DNA of 64,000 bases from Saprospiraceae bacterium (GTDB lineage Bacteria > Bacteroidota > Bacteroidia > Chitinophagales > Saprospiraceae): the NCBI GenBank assembly GCA_026129545.1, contig JAHCHX010000006.1, forward strand, positions 81,777 through 145,776, written 5' to 3'. The notes under the pieces were generated by a model. It was not told where the DNA came from, searched no databases, and was given only the letters and a program-made list of their open reading frames with translations. Both the position numbers and the translations under genes were made by a program. Positions 27,373-35,699 of the stretch are shown one piece after another; position 1 is the stretch's first letter, and each line of letters opens with the position of its first letter.

Positions 27373-28404
27373 TCACACCACGCCACCCACATACCACGCT
27401 GCCCCCAGCAAGGCACCTCGCTCGTTCAGCACCAGATGCACGGGCACCGATTCCAGCAAGGGCCGCAGGCGACCCACTTGGAAGAAGTGTTCGAGAAAAA
27501 CGGCTTGCAGGTCGTCGTTCCAGATTTTGGGCGGCACCCCGCCGCCGATGAAAACGCCGCCCGTTGCCTTGAGCTTTAAGGCGAGGTTGGCGGCCTCCAT
27601 GGCAAGGTAGCGGGCAAAAAGGCGCAGCGTTTCCACACAAATAGGGCGCCCCGCCACTGCGCCGAGGCTGATGACCGCTGCCGGGTCTTGATATTCCATA
27701 TTCTCCTCCACTTCGGCGGGTGCCGTCATTGACTTCACATCGCGGAGAAAGCGATACATCTGATGGATGCCGGGGCCAGACACCACGCGCTCCCAACTCA
27801 CGCGGCCATATTTTTTTTCCAAAAAAAGGAGTAACGCGCAGTCAAATTCATCGCGGGGCGCAAAACCCGCGTGTCCGCCCTCTGTGGCAAAAGGATGCAG
27901 GGCGGTGCCATCCCAATAGAGACCCGCCTCACCAAGTCCTGTGCCGGGCGCTATGATGGCCGCGTTGCCAATAGCAGGCGAGGAGGCCCTAAAAATGGTT
28001 TGCACATCCGATGGCGTCAGCGCAGCCAATCCGTAAGCGTAGGCTTCGAGGTCGTTGAGCAAAAATACTTCCGGGATGCTCAATGCTTGGCTCAGGGCGG
28101 CCACTTCAATGTCCCAACCCAGATTGGTGGCTTTTGCCTTGCCGCCCTGCACTGGCCCTGCGAAAGCGATACTCAATCGCGCAGGCCGCGAACCGTTGCC
28201 GACAAAATGACGCACGGCCTCGGCCAATGAGCCAAATGATTTGGAGGCATAGACGGCCTCTCGAACGATGGCCAACACTCCCCCGCGCATTTCAAAAAGT
28301 GCCAGCGCCGTTTTGGTGCCGCCCACGTCGGCTGCGAGCAGCGGGACACCTTCGGGCAAGGGTGTCCGCTTGGGAAACGCGATTGGAAGAAAAGGCTGGT
28401 GCAT
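27373..28404 (-). CDS. glk: Glucokinase
   Basis: A 343-residue sugar kinase of the bacterial glucokinase family (glucose + ATP to glucose 6-phosphate), not of the ROK type. Motifs: ATP-binding AADVGGTKTALALF near residue 24, NDLEAYAYG, the phosphate-binding APGTGLGEAG, ATEGGHAGFAPRDEF with substrate-binding residues, and the C-terminal GVFIGGGVPPKI. It lies on the minus strand facing the small lipoprotein gene. A 14-bp perfect palindrome (CCCGAAGCTTCGGG, 28441-28454) is 37 bp upstream of the start. Confidence 0.93.
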   Translation of the reverse strand: MHQPFLPIAFPKRTPLPEGVPLLAADVGGTKTALALFEMRGGVLAIVREAVYASKSFGSLAEAVRHFVGNGSRPARLSIAFAGPVQGGKAKATNLGWDIEVAALSQALSIPEVFLLNDLEAYAYGLAALTPSDVQTIFRASSPAIGNAAIIAPGTGLGEAGLYWDGTALHPFATEGGHAGFAPRDEFDCALLLFLEKKYGRVSWERVVSGPGIHQMYRFLRDVKSMTAPAEVEENMEYQDPAAVISLGAVAGRPICVETLRLFARYLAMEAANLALKLKATGGVFIGGGVPPKIWNDDLQAVFLEHFFQVGRLRPLLESVPVHLVLNERGALLGAAWYVGGVV

Positions 28405-28534
28405 CGCGAGTACAATTTGCTAATGTGCTGTTTTGAGAATCCCGAAGCTTCGGGACAGGTGGCGCCAATGCTCAATGAGATGTGGCTCGTTTTAGGGCAA
28501 ACCCAATTCGATGACGCGCTTCAACATCAATCGC

Positions 28535-29359
28535 TTACCCCAGCGACACATCCAACACCATCATCACGCTGAAGCCCAACAAGGTGGCAAGTGTGGCGAG
28601 GTCAGTGTTGCCGGCGCGTTGAGATTCCGGTATCAATTCCTCTACCACCACGAAAATCATGGCACCTGCGGCAAACGACAGCGCGTAGGGCAACATGGGT
28701 TTCATGGTCAGCACGGCCATAGCGCCCAATACGGCAAACACAGGCTCCACCACGCCCGAAAGCTGCCCATACCAGAACGACTTGGCACGCGACATCCCCT
28801 CCCGCCGAAGCGGCACGGACACAGCGGTGCCCTCTGGGAAATTCTGCAACCCGATGCCGATGGCCAATGCGACAGCGGCCCCGATGGTAGCGCCGGGCAT
28901 ACCGTGCACCACCCCACCAAAAGCTACGCCGATGGCAAGACCTTCAGGGATGTTGTGAAGCGTGATGGCCAGCACAAGCAACACGCTGCGCCGCCATTTG
29001 GTAGAGATGCCCTCGGCTTGGTCCATGGCCAAATCGGGGTGCAAGTGCGGCAATATCTTATCCACGATGGAAAGAAAAATGCCGCCCGCCAAAAAGCCAA
29101 TCAGCGCAGGCCCCCACTTTGGCAACTCGCTCACTTCCTCGCTCATTTCGATAGCGGGCGCGAGCAACGACCAAAAACTGGCGGCAATCATCACGCCCGC
29201 GGCGAAGCCCATCATGGCATCGAGCACCCGTTGGTTCACGCTTTTGAAAAAGAAAACCAACGCGGCGCCCAACGCCGTGACGCCCCAAGTGAACAAGGTG
29301 GCAAAAAACGCCTGTGTGGTCGGGTGATACTGAGCGATAAAGTCAATGATTTCAGTCAT
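28535..29359 (-). CDS. ZIP-family metal transporter
   Basis: A 274-residue inner-membrane protein with about eight hydrophobic segments. Metal-binding helices carry HNIPEGLAIGVAFGG and the related NFPEGTAVSVPL, typical of bacterial ZIP transporters of the GufA/ZupT group that import zinc or other divalent metals. The start is taken at MTEIIDFIAQ; an ATG three codons upstream is possible. Its stop is 130 bp upstream of the glucokinase start on the same strand. Confidence 0.92.
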   Translation of the reverse strand: MTEIIDFIAQYHPTTQAFFATLFTWGVTALGAALVFFFKSVNQRVLDAMMGFAAGVMIAASFWSLLAPAIEMSEEVSELPKWGPALIGFLAGGIFLSIVDKILPHLHPDLAMDQAEGISTKWRRSVLLVLAITLHNIPEGLAIGVAFGGVVHGMPGATIGAAVALAIGIGLQNFPEGTAVSVPLRREGMSRAKSFWYGQLSGVVEPVFAVLGAMAVLTMKPMLPYALSFAAGAMIFVVVEELIPESQRAGNTDLATLATLLGFSVMMVLDVSLG

Positions 29360-29546
29360 GGGAAGCAACAGGTCGGCTTAATTCACGGCGTGCCGGAGCA
29401 CTATTTTCATCTGTTCCGATGCCGTGCGGTTCGGGTCGCTAAGGTATATTTCATGGTGTTTGCCTCGAACGGTCAAGCCGTTTTCTTTTGCAAAAGAAGG
29501 AAGTTTTTATAGGGCTGCGCTTTCCCTTCCCACTCCGACAGGAATC

Positions 29547-29580
29547 TATACCTCGCGCCGCCAAGTTTTGGGCATGACAG
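29547..29580 (-). repeat. Family A repeat fragment (right end)
   Basis: TATACCTCGCGCCGCCAAG and the following bases are the reverse complement of the right end of the family A element, so the fragment is inverted relative to copy 1. Confidence 0.7.
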
Positions 29581-29594
29581 CCTCTTAGACGTTT

Positions 29595-30029
29595 TTAAGC
29601 CAACAAAGGCCGCAGTGCTGCTGGCAGCGTGGCGACGATATCTTTAATTTCCCCCGCTGAAACGTCTTTTTTCAATACAGTAAATACTGCATGGATGGCG
29701 TGTTCGACTTCGCGGTCGGTAACGAAATCATTTGCGGTGCCACGCCCGCCCTCTTCCCGCACTGCTTCAATGAAATCGCCCAACGTACGGAGTTTTTTGG
29801 ATTCGTCGCTGATGCGCCAACCATCCACATAGACAGCCTTGATAAGCATTGGCAATTGGGCGATGAGCTGAAGCGACTCTTGCGGCGACACTCGGTTGCG
29901 AAACGCATGAAGCACTGCTCGCAGGATGCGACCTGCCTTGGCCACGTTGTCGGGGTCATTGATTTCGCGGGCAACTTCCGTTAGGAATTGCTCGCCATCT
30001 TGGACGTACTTGTTGAAATTGAGTGCCAT
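29595..30029 (-). CDS. DUF2267 domain protein
   Basis: A 144-residue soluble helical protein of the DUF2267 family: an N-terminal helical repeat (ALNFNKYVQDGEQFLTEVA, AGRILRAVLHAFRNRVSPQE, LPMLIKAVYVDGW) and a second one (AIHAVFTVLKKDVSAGEIKDI, LPAALRPLL). The longer frame from 30266 translates a terminator and a repeat fragment and is rejected. The function is unknown. Family members often lie beside stress proteins, as here beside the Usp and CBS genes. Confidence 0.85.
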   Translation of the reverse strand: MALNFNKYVQDGEQFLTEVAREINDPDNVAKAGRILRAVLHAFRNRVSPQESLQLIAQLPMLIKAVYVDGWRISDESKKLRTLGDFIEAVREEGGRGTANDFVTDREVEHAIHAVFTVLKKDVSAGEIKDIVATLPAALRPLLA

Positions 30030-30167
30030 GTGGAAAATATTTAGAAAGGCCAACAAAGAGATGAGAAGACAAAAATGGATGTTACTGCAAGAGGTAGGGA
30101 TGATTTCCGTCAGCCCCCGACTTGATTGACAATGTCTTCCCAAACAAAGCCAGCGGTACCTCGAGCC

Positions 30168-30203
30168 GCTATGATTTGTCAGATGCCTATGATTGATGCC
30201 CAT
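30168..30203 (+). repeat. Family A repeat fragment (left part)
   Basis: CTATGATTTGTCAGATG and then CTATGATTGATGCC match the left-centre of family A. The match stops just before the terminator hairpin at 30214. Confidence 0.6.
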
Positions 30204-30213
30204 TCTTCCAATC

Positions 30214-30250
30214 AAAAAACCCCGCCGGTACGCAGGGCGTGCCAACGGGG
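30214..30250 (-). terminator. Rho-independent terminator after the universal stress gene
   Basis: On the minus strand CCCCGTTGGCACGC pairs with GCGTACCGGCGGGG (14-bp stem with two G-U pairs and one mismatch, CCT loop), immediately followed by TTTTTT. It lies 57 bp beyond the stop of the Usp gene. Confidence 0.8.
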
Positions 30251-30306
30251 CGAACAAAAACCTCAAGCTTGAGAGGAGGTCAATAGGGTATGTTTTGAAG
30301 TAGGCG

Positions 30307-31464
30307 CTAACGCCCTTTCATGTCATCGTCAGCGTGCATGATGAGCATCGGCAAGCCCGCGCCCAGCAGGGCCTTGCGCGTCACGCTTTTGTGCAGCAGG
30401 TTTTCCCAGAAGCTGCGTTGGTGCGTCACAAAAACCATCAAGTCAATGCCATGTTGGAAGGCATAATCGTTAAGCTGCTCCACCACGTCGTCGCCAATGA
30501 CCTTGTTGAAAACAAAGGGGTATTCAGGTTCCGAGCGTTGGTAATCCACCTCGAACAGCTTCCGCTCCAAATTCAGTCCTTCCTCACCCGCCGGGCCGAC
30601 GTGCACAAAATGCACCCGACCGCCGAATCGCTGCACGAACGCCACCGCTTGCTTCACGCGCAAGGCATCCAGCGAATCGAAATTGCTCGCGTAGAGCACA
30701 TTTTTGAAACCATGAAAAGCGGCTTCCATCGGCACAAAAAGCACCGGACAATGCGAAGACTGCGACACTTCCGTGCTGACCGAGCCAAACAGGCTGCGTG
30801 CCACGCCGCCGCGCCCCGTAGTGCCCATCACGATGAGGTCTGCCTTGCGCGATTGCTCCTCGATAACCTCTTCGGGAAAACCATACAGCACCGTTGATTT
30901 GATGGCTGGAGCTGCGGTCTCATCGCCGTTTTTGGGGATTGGTGGGGTTTGGGCGGGTGGCTGGTAATCCACCTCGATTTTCTTAAGCGTATCCTTGATA
31001 AAGGCATCCAGCTCCGTCTGCACCGTTTTTTTGTAGCTCGACAAAAAACCCGACGCGGAAGGCAGGCTGCCTTCAAAAATACTATCCATCGCATACACCA
31101 CCTCTATTTTGGCATCCAATTGCTGAGCCAGCTGCCAAGCGAACACCAATGCGTTGCCCGACGGCTCGCTGATGTCCACTGGCACCGTGATATTTTGCAA
31201 GCGATACAATTTGCTCTTGTAGAGATAGCGATTTTGGAAGATGGCAGTCAGCTCTTCCACTGTGGGCACACGACCTTCCACTACCATATCGCCGTCGAGC
31301 ATCAGCGCGGGGGTGTCCGTCACGCCATCGGCTCGGATGGCGTTCGGCTCCGACACCTCCACCACTCGATTGTCCAGCGGAAAATCCGAGAGGGCGCGGG
31401 TGAGGTTGTCGCGCAGGCGGCGAGTAGCCTCGTCATGTTCTCCAAAAACTTTTATAGTGGTCAT
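30307..31464 (-). CDS. Tandem universal stress protein with an N-terminal thioredoxin-fold-like domain
   Basis: 385 residues in three parts. Residues 1-80 resemble the small thioredoxin-3/MTH895-like domain (GVTDTPALMLDGDMVVEGR, then VPTVEELTAIF) but lack the CxxC. Residues about 88-245 are a UspA domain with an intact ATP-binding motif (GTTGRGGVARSLFGSVS). Residues about 252-380 are a second UspA domain whose motif is degenerate (VTHQRSFWENLLHKSVT). Usp proteins respond to starvation or redox stress. The gene starts 3 bp from a family B repeat, so that repeat must form its leader or promoter region. Confidence 0.87.
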   Translation of the reverse strand: MTTIKVFGEHDEATRRLRDNLTRALSDFPLDNRVVEVSEPNAIRADGVTDTPALMLDGDMVVEGRVPTVEELTAIFQNRYLYKSKLYRLQNITVPVDISEPSGNALVFAWQLAQQLDAKIEVVYAMDSIFEGSLPSASGFLSSYKKTVQTELDAFIKDTLKKIEVDYQPPAQTPPIPKNGDETAAPAIKSTVLYGFPEEVIEEQSRKADLIVMGTTGRGGVARSLFGSVSTEVSQSSHCPVLFVPMEAAFHGFKNVLYASNFDSLDALRVKQAVAFVQRFGGRVHFVHVGPAGEEGLNLERKLFEVDYQRSEPEYPFVFNKVIGDDVVEQLNDYAFQHGIDLMVFVTHQRSFWENLLHKSVTRKALLGAGLPMLIMHADDDMKGR

Positions 31465-31466
31465 GT

Positions 31467-31593
31467 TATACCCAGATTAAAGAGGATTTGAGCCAGCCGA
31501 ATGGCGCGGCAGGGATGCTCTTGATTGATTTGCATGATTTTCAAAGGATTGCTGGCGCCGTTTGTTCAAAGCCACCTTGCCCGCCCTGTACTT
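31467..31593 (+). repeat. Family B intergenic repeat, copy 1
   Basis: About 125 bp starting TATACCCAGATTAAAG, with the core CTCTTGATTGATTTGCATGA and TTTTCAAAGGATTG, and ending near CCACCTTG...GTACTTA. The copy at 63558-63682 is closely similar and an inverted copy with an internal deletion is at 54860-54967. It lies directly against the start codon of the Usp gene. Confidence 0.85.
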
Positions 31594-31619
31594 AGGAAGG
31601 TGATTGGCGGCGCTCGCAT

Positions 31620-32081
31620 TCAATTTTCCGCTTCATAGACCATGTGGGGCTGAGCGGGTTTTTCTTCGGCCAATTTTTTCAGAATGTCGAACGGTGTGAT
31701 GATGCCCACTAGCTCGCCGTCTTTCACTACCGGAAGCGCGTGGAATCGGTTGAGGGTGAAAATTTCCAGCGCCACGTTGATGCGGTCGTCAGGCTCCACT
31801 TTGCCGAGGTGCTTCGTCATGATTTGATGCACACGCGCCTCGCGCAGTCGTTGCGTGCTCACTATGTTGTTTTCGCCATAAAGCGTGGCCCCGCCCAGAA
31901 AATGTTCAAAATCAACTTTGCTGATAATGCCCACGATTTCGCGGAAATTGACCACCGGGATATGGTGGAATTTGTGCGCGTCGAAAATTTCTTTCACTTT
32001 TTCAAGGGTGTCTTCCGGGCTGACCGTTACCAAGTGCTTGTAGTCGGTCATCAGGCTGGAGATTGGTGCAAATACGTTCAT
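31620..32081 (-). CDS. CBS-domain protein
   Basis: 153 residues made of two CBS motifs (a Bateman pair) and little else: ISSLMTDYKHLVTVSPEDTL...FHHIPVVNFREIVGIISKVD and IMTKHLGKVEPDDRINVALE...FHALPVVKDGELVGIITPFD. Such modules bind AMP, ATP or related nucleotides and act as energy sensors. It has no attached enzyme and lies in the same orientation upstream of the Usp gene, divergent from the response-regulator/Crp fusion. Confidence 0.92.
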   Translation of the reverse strand: MNVFAPISSLMTDYKHLVTVSPEDTLEKVKEIFDAHKFHHIPVVNFREIVGIISKVDFEHFLGGATLYGENNIVSTQRLREARVHQIMTKHLGKVEPDDRINVALEIFTLNRFHALPVVKDGELVGIITPFDILKKLAEEKPAQPHMVYEAEN

Positions 32082-32100
32082 GATTGAGAGACTTTTGTTT

Positions 32101-32205
32101 TATGCCTTGATTCGCCAAGATTTTTCAGTTCACCATGATTGCCAACCTTGATTCCGAATGGATTGAAGTTTCGATCATGCTGAAAATTCGATGGCGCGAA
32201 TTTTA
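32101..32205 (+). repeat. Family A intergenic repeat, diverged copy
   Basis: TATGCCTTGATTCGCCAAG at the left and GATGGCGCGAATTTTA at the right match family A in length and order with many substitutions. Its right part forms the palindrome AAAATTCG-ATGGCG-CGAATTTT (32183-32204). It fills most of the divergent region between the CBS gene and the regulator. Confidence 0.65.
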
Positions 32206-32316
32206 TTTGTTGAGGCTGCCGTCATCCGAAGCAGCACGACAAAGGTGAGGGCATCAGCCGTCTCTCAGAATGATGCAGGTTAGCAAATGAATTGATTGAA
32301 ATCAATGTGGTTATTT

Positions 32317-32324
32317 TACATTTG
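32317..32324 (+). promoter_or_regulatory. Probable promoter -7 element of the response-regulator/Crp gene
   Basis: TACATTTG matches TAnnTTTG and ends only 7 nt before the ATG at 32332. Transcription would start at or within a few bases of the start codon, giving a leaderless or near-leaderless mRNA. Confidence 0.5.
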
Positions 32325-32331
32325 CCCTGCC

Positions 32332-33372
32332 ATGAAAAAAATCCTCATTATCGAAGATAACGCCGACGTTCGTGAAAATCTCTCCGAAATTCTCATGTTG
32401 GGGGGCTACGAGACGCTCACCGCTGAAAACGGCAAAACCGGGGTGGAAAAGGCGCAGGAAGTCTTGCCAGACCTCATTCTTTGCGACATCATGATGCCCG
32501 AACTGGACGGCTACGGGGTGTTGCACATACTGAGCCGCCACGCCAACACTGCTGGCATACCGTTCATCTTTCTGACCGCCAAGGCCGAAAAGGAAGACTT
32601 CCGACGCGGTATGTCGCTGGGTGCCGACGACTACATCACCAAGCCTTTCGACGACGTGGCCCTGCTGCAAACCATAGAGGCACGGCTTCAAAAAAGCGAA
32701 CGCCTGCGCGTCGCCTCCGCCCAGCACACGGGTTCGCTCGACCATTTTATAGACGAGGCACGCGCTTTGGAGGCGATAAAACATCTCTCTGACAACCGCG
32801 AGGTGCGGCACTATCGCAAAAAAGACATCATTTTCAGGGAAGGCGAAAACCCGCGCTGGCTCTTTTTTGTGGAAAGCGGCAAAGTGAAGCTTTACAAGAC
32901 CAGTGACGACGGGCGCGAGCTCATCGTGAAAATCGCACAAACAGGCGATTTCCTTGGCTTTTTGGCGCTATTCCAAGAAGATGCTTACCCGGAAAGCGCC
33001 GCAGCGGTGGAAGACTGCGCGGTCAAACTGATTCCGAAATCGGATTTTGCCGCGTTGGTGTTTGGCCATCGCGACGTGAATGCCCGATTTATCAAGATGC
33101 TCGCCAATCACGTCGCCGAGCGCGAACAACAACTCATAGAACTGGCTTACAACTCCGTCCGCAAGCGCGTGGCTACTGCCCTCGTGCAGCTCTACGACCA
33201 AAGCGGCCCTACCATCAATCTCTTGCGCGAAGACCTCGCCTCACTGGCCGGCACGGCCAAAGAAACACTTATCCGCACCTTGACCGATTTTAAAAACGAA
33301 GGCTCGATTGACATCAAAGAGGGAGCTATTCTGGTCTTGAAGCCTGACAAGCTGCGTCATTTGCCCAATTGA
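32332..33372 (+). CDS. Response regulator fused to a Crp/Fnr-type transcription factor
   Basis: 346 residues. An N-terminal receiver domain (1-120) has the acidic pair near E8/D9, phosphoacceptor D52 in LCDIMMPELDG, T82 and K104 (TKPFD). A cyclic-nucleotide-binding-type beta-roll follows (about 150-250; DIIFREGENPRWLFFVESGKV) and then a Crp-type winged helix (about 285-345; LREDLASLAGTAKETLIRTL). It should be a phosphorylation-controlled regulator; the roll may sense a ligand or only dimerise. No histidine kinase is adjacent. It is divergent from the CBS, Usp and DUF2267 genes, which are plausible targets. The start at 32332 is chosen because the receiver begins directly with KKILIIEDN. Confidence 0.92.
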   Translation: MKKILIIEDNADVRENLSEILMLGGYETLTAENGKTGVEKAQEVLPDLILCDIMMPELDGYGVLHILSRHANTAGIPFIFLTAKAEKEDFRRGMSLGADDYITKPFDDVALLQTIEARLQKSERLRVASAQHTGSLDHFIDEARALEAIKHLSDNREVRHYRKKDIIFREGENPRWLFFVESGKVKLYKTSDDGRELIVKIAQTGDFLGFLALFQEDAYPESAAAVEDCAVKLIPKSDFAALVFGHRDVNARFIKMLANHVAEREQQLIELAYNSVRKRVATALVQLYDQSGPTINLLREDLASLAGTAKETLIRTLTDFKNEGSIDIKEGAILVLKPDKLRHLPN

Positions 33373-33486
33373 CCCAAATGCCCGTTCAGCGACCAATGTT
33401 GCCACTTCGGTAGCCGGCAGTTGTCACTTGCCTTGCGCAACTGCGTTCTTTGTGGCATCTTGATTGTTCACAAAAAAACGGCTACC

Positions 33487-33909
33487 ATGAAAAAGGCACT
33501 ATTTGCTTTCGCTGCTCTATTACTTTCTCTCTCCATTGCTCTCCCGGCGTGCAAAAACGACAACAACCCGAACAACCCGCCCACACCCAATCCAGGGCAA
33601 TGGAAGGTGAGCTACTTTTTCGACAAACAGGACAAAACCTCCAATTATGCCAGCTATACTTTTGAGTTTGGCTCCGATGGCAGCCTGAGTGCCACCAACG
33701 GCAGCCAGACGTGGCCGGGGACTTGGCAAACGGGCATTGATGACAGTGCGAACAAGTTTCTGATTGATTTTGTCGGCACCGTGCCCAGCGCATTGTCAGA
33801 GCTGGAAGAGGACTGGCGCATCATCACCATCGAAGATGCGTTCATGCACTTTGAGCACACAAGCGGTGGCAATGGCGACACGGATGTGTTGAAGTTTGTC
33901 AAGATTTGA
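33487..33909 (+). CDS. Lipocalin-like small lipoprotein
   Basis: 140 residues. The signal MKKALFAFAALLLSLSIALPAC has a lipobox (LPAC), and upstream in-frame sequence is not signal-like. The mature protein (WKVSYFFDKQDKTSNYASYTF, GSDGSLSATNGSQTWPGTW, then WRIITIEDAFMHFEHTS) resembles the lipocalin-like domains common in Bacteroidota lipoproteins. The ligand is unknown. Two strong palindromes follow the stop codon. Confidence 0.75.
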   Translation: MKKALFAFAALLLSLSIALPACKNDNNPNNPPTPNPGQWKVSYFFDKQDKTSNYASYTFEFGSDGSLSATNGSQTWPGTWQTGIDDSANKFLIDFVGTVPSALSELEEDWRIITIEDAFMHFEHTSGGNGDTDVLKFVKI

Positions 33910-33939
33910 GCGTTTGCGTCAATGCCGATTCTTGCAGGC

Positions 33940-33979
33940 CACGGCGAGCCAGCCCACAGACGCGGGCTGGCTCGCCGTG
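33940..33979 (+). terminator. Strong terminator-like hairpin
   Basis: CACGGCGAGCCAGCCC (33940-33955) and its exact reverse complement (33964-33979) form a 16-bp GC-rich stem with an 8-nt loop, 31 bp after the lipoprotein stop, followed by TTT. Confidence 0.75.
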
Positions 33980-33988
33980 TTTGGGATA

Positions 33989-34057
33989 GTGCCGCGCCCG
34001 GTCAATGCCCGATGAATTTGGCGGCCCAATTTACAAGGAATTGACCGGGCGCGGCAC
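33989..34057. repeat. Second perfect palindrome, 18-bp arms
   Basis: GTGCCGCGCCCGGTCAAT (33989-34006) and its exact reverse complement (34040-34057) flank 33 bp. It begins 10 bp after the preceding hairpin. With that hairpin it accounts for most of the 349-bp gap before the next gene. Confidence 0.75.
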
Positions 34058-34258
34058 AAGTGCTGACTTACTTGCTTGTGGCAATTTTGGAGAGCATCCT
34101 TTTAGCCTTATTTTTGCCATTTGATTTTCAGAAAAAATCTTTTTTCCCAAAACAGCGTTTTTCTGCTCGACCTGAAACAACCTGAACGCCAATTGTTGTC
34201 TCTTGAAGTAAGTACTCCCATTACGCTTGACTTTTCTCCACGAATAAACACTCGCACC

Positions 34259-35545
34259 ATGCGCAAGTTATTTATCATCACCGCGTTGTTCGCCTGTTGC
34301 CTTTCCCAGCTACGCGCTGCTTACATCCTGATTCCGATGGACGAGACCTATCAGCGCAATCACCTGAAAGCCTATGGCATCACCTATTGGGTGCTCTCGC
34401 AAGGGGTGGAAGCCTATTGGTTGCTCAACTACCGGGGCGGCAGCTTTGCATTTGTCTATACCACTATTTTTGAAAAAGAATGTAAAACCCGCGACGTGAG
34501 TTTCGAGGTCATCGCCGATGCGCAGTTTGCCAGCATCCGCAACGACATCCTGAACCCGGAGGTGAATCAGGACGTGATTAAACTCGAAAAAGCGCCCAAA
34601 ATAGCGGTGTATAGCCCTGACAAAAACGAGAAAGGCGAGACCGTGCAGCCCTGGGACGATGCCGTGACATTGGTGCTTACCTATGCCGAAATTCCCTACG
34701 ATATCTTGTACGATAATGAGGTGCTGAACGGCAAACTGCCCGAATACGACTGGCTTCACCTGCACCACGAGGATTTCACGGGCATGTACGGAAAGTTTTA
34801 CGCCAGCAACAGCAGCCAACCCTGGTATCGGGAACACGTCCGCATGATGGAAAATCTGGCTAAAGAAAATGGCTTCACCAAAGTCAGCAAGCTCAAACTG
34901 GCCGTGTGCAAAAAAATCGCCGAGTATGTGGCAGGAGGCGGCTTCATGTTTGCCATGTGTTCGGCCACAGACACTTACGACATCGCTTTGGCCGCAGAGG
35001 GCACGGATATTTGTGCCTCGGTGTTCGACGGTGACCCCATTGACCCAAACTGCAACAACAAACTGGATTACTCGAAGACTTTTGCGTTCACGGGTTTCTC
35101 AGTCATCACCGAGCCGGGCATCTACGAACACTCCACCATTGACCACGGCGAATACACGGGACGCCGTGTGATACCGGAACAAGATTATTTTACCTTGTTC
35201 GATTTTTCCGCAAAATGGGACCCCGTGCCTACCATGCTCACGCAGTGTCACACGCGCACAGTGAAAGGCTTCATGGGTCAAGCAACTGCTTTTCAGAAAA
35301 AACACATCAAGCCACAAGTGCTTATCATGGGCGACAACAAGCCAGCCAATGAAGCCCGCTACATTCACGGCACTTACGGCTATGGCTTCTGGACGTTCTA
35401 TGGTGGCCACGACCCGGAAGATTATCGCCACTACGTCGGCGACCCGCCCACAGACTTGGCTTTGCACCCCAACTCGCCGGGTTATCGCCTGATTCTCAAC
35501 AACATCCTGTTCCCGGCCGCAAAGAAAAAACACCAGAAAACATAG
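34259..35545 (+). CDS. Secreted protein of a Bacteroidota family often named 'asparagine synthetase B'
   Basis: 428 residues starting at a signal peptide (MRKLFIITALFACCLSQLRA). The mature start AYILIPMDETYQRNHLKAYG and KAYGITYWVLSQGVEAYWLL is the hallmark of a family that databases often label asparagine synthetase B. I see neither the Ntn amidotransferase N-terminal Cys nor an SGGLDS ATP-pyrophosphatase loop, so that name is probably wrong. Other segments: YDWLHLHHEDFTGMYGKFYA, GGGFMFAMCSATDTYDIALA, and GHDPEDYRHYVGDPP. It is likely periplasmic with unknown activity. A TATTTTTG promoter-like box is at 34109-34116. Confidence 0.72.
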   Translation: MRKLFIITALFACCLSQLRAAYILIPMDETYQRNHLKAYGITYWVLSQGVEAYWLLNYRGGSFAFVYTTIFEKECKTRDVSFEVIADAQFASIRNDILNPEVNQDVIKLEKAPKIAVYSPDKNEKGETVQPWDDAVTLVLTYAEIPYDILYDNEVLNGKLPEYDWLHLHHEDFTGMYGKFYASNSSQPWYREHVRMMENLAKENGFTKVSKLKLAVCKKIAEYVAGGGFMFAMCSATDTYDIALAAEGTDICASVFDGDPIDPNCNNKLDYSKTFAFTGFSVITEPGIYEHSTIDHGEYTGRRVIPEQDYFTLFDFSAKWDPVPTMLTQCHTRTVKGFMGQATAFQKKHIKPQVLIMGDNKPANEARYIHGTYGYGFWTFYGGHDPEDYRHYVGDPPTDLALHPNSPGYRLILNNILFPAAKKKHQKT

Positions 35546-35562
35546 TACACCGCAACTTAAAG

Positions 35563-35632
35563 TTGCCACAAAGACCCTAAGGCTCTAAGGAATTGATTTC
35601 AAGGTCTTTGTGCCTTAGGGTCTTTGTGGCAA
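35563..35632. terminator. 21-bp inverted repeat after the secreted-protein gene (family C hairpin)
   Basis: TTGCCACAAAGACCCTAAGGC (35563-35583) is exactly complementary to 35612-35632 across 28 nt. It lies between two convergent genes and could terminate both. The CAAAGACnC / TTTGTGGC wording is shared with the hairpins at 42109-42173 and 52971-53043. Confidence 0.7.
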
Positions 35633-35699
35633 TTTTCCGCCCTTGCTAGTGTTCTCACCAACAGCGGCACCAGATGCACTATACACCGTCACCCAACGG

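Noticed and set aside
30030..30266. 79-codon N-terminal extension of the DUF2267 protein
   Set aside because: It translates the Usp terminator and a family A fragment; the domain starts at 30029.
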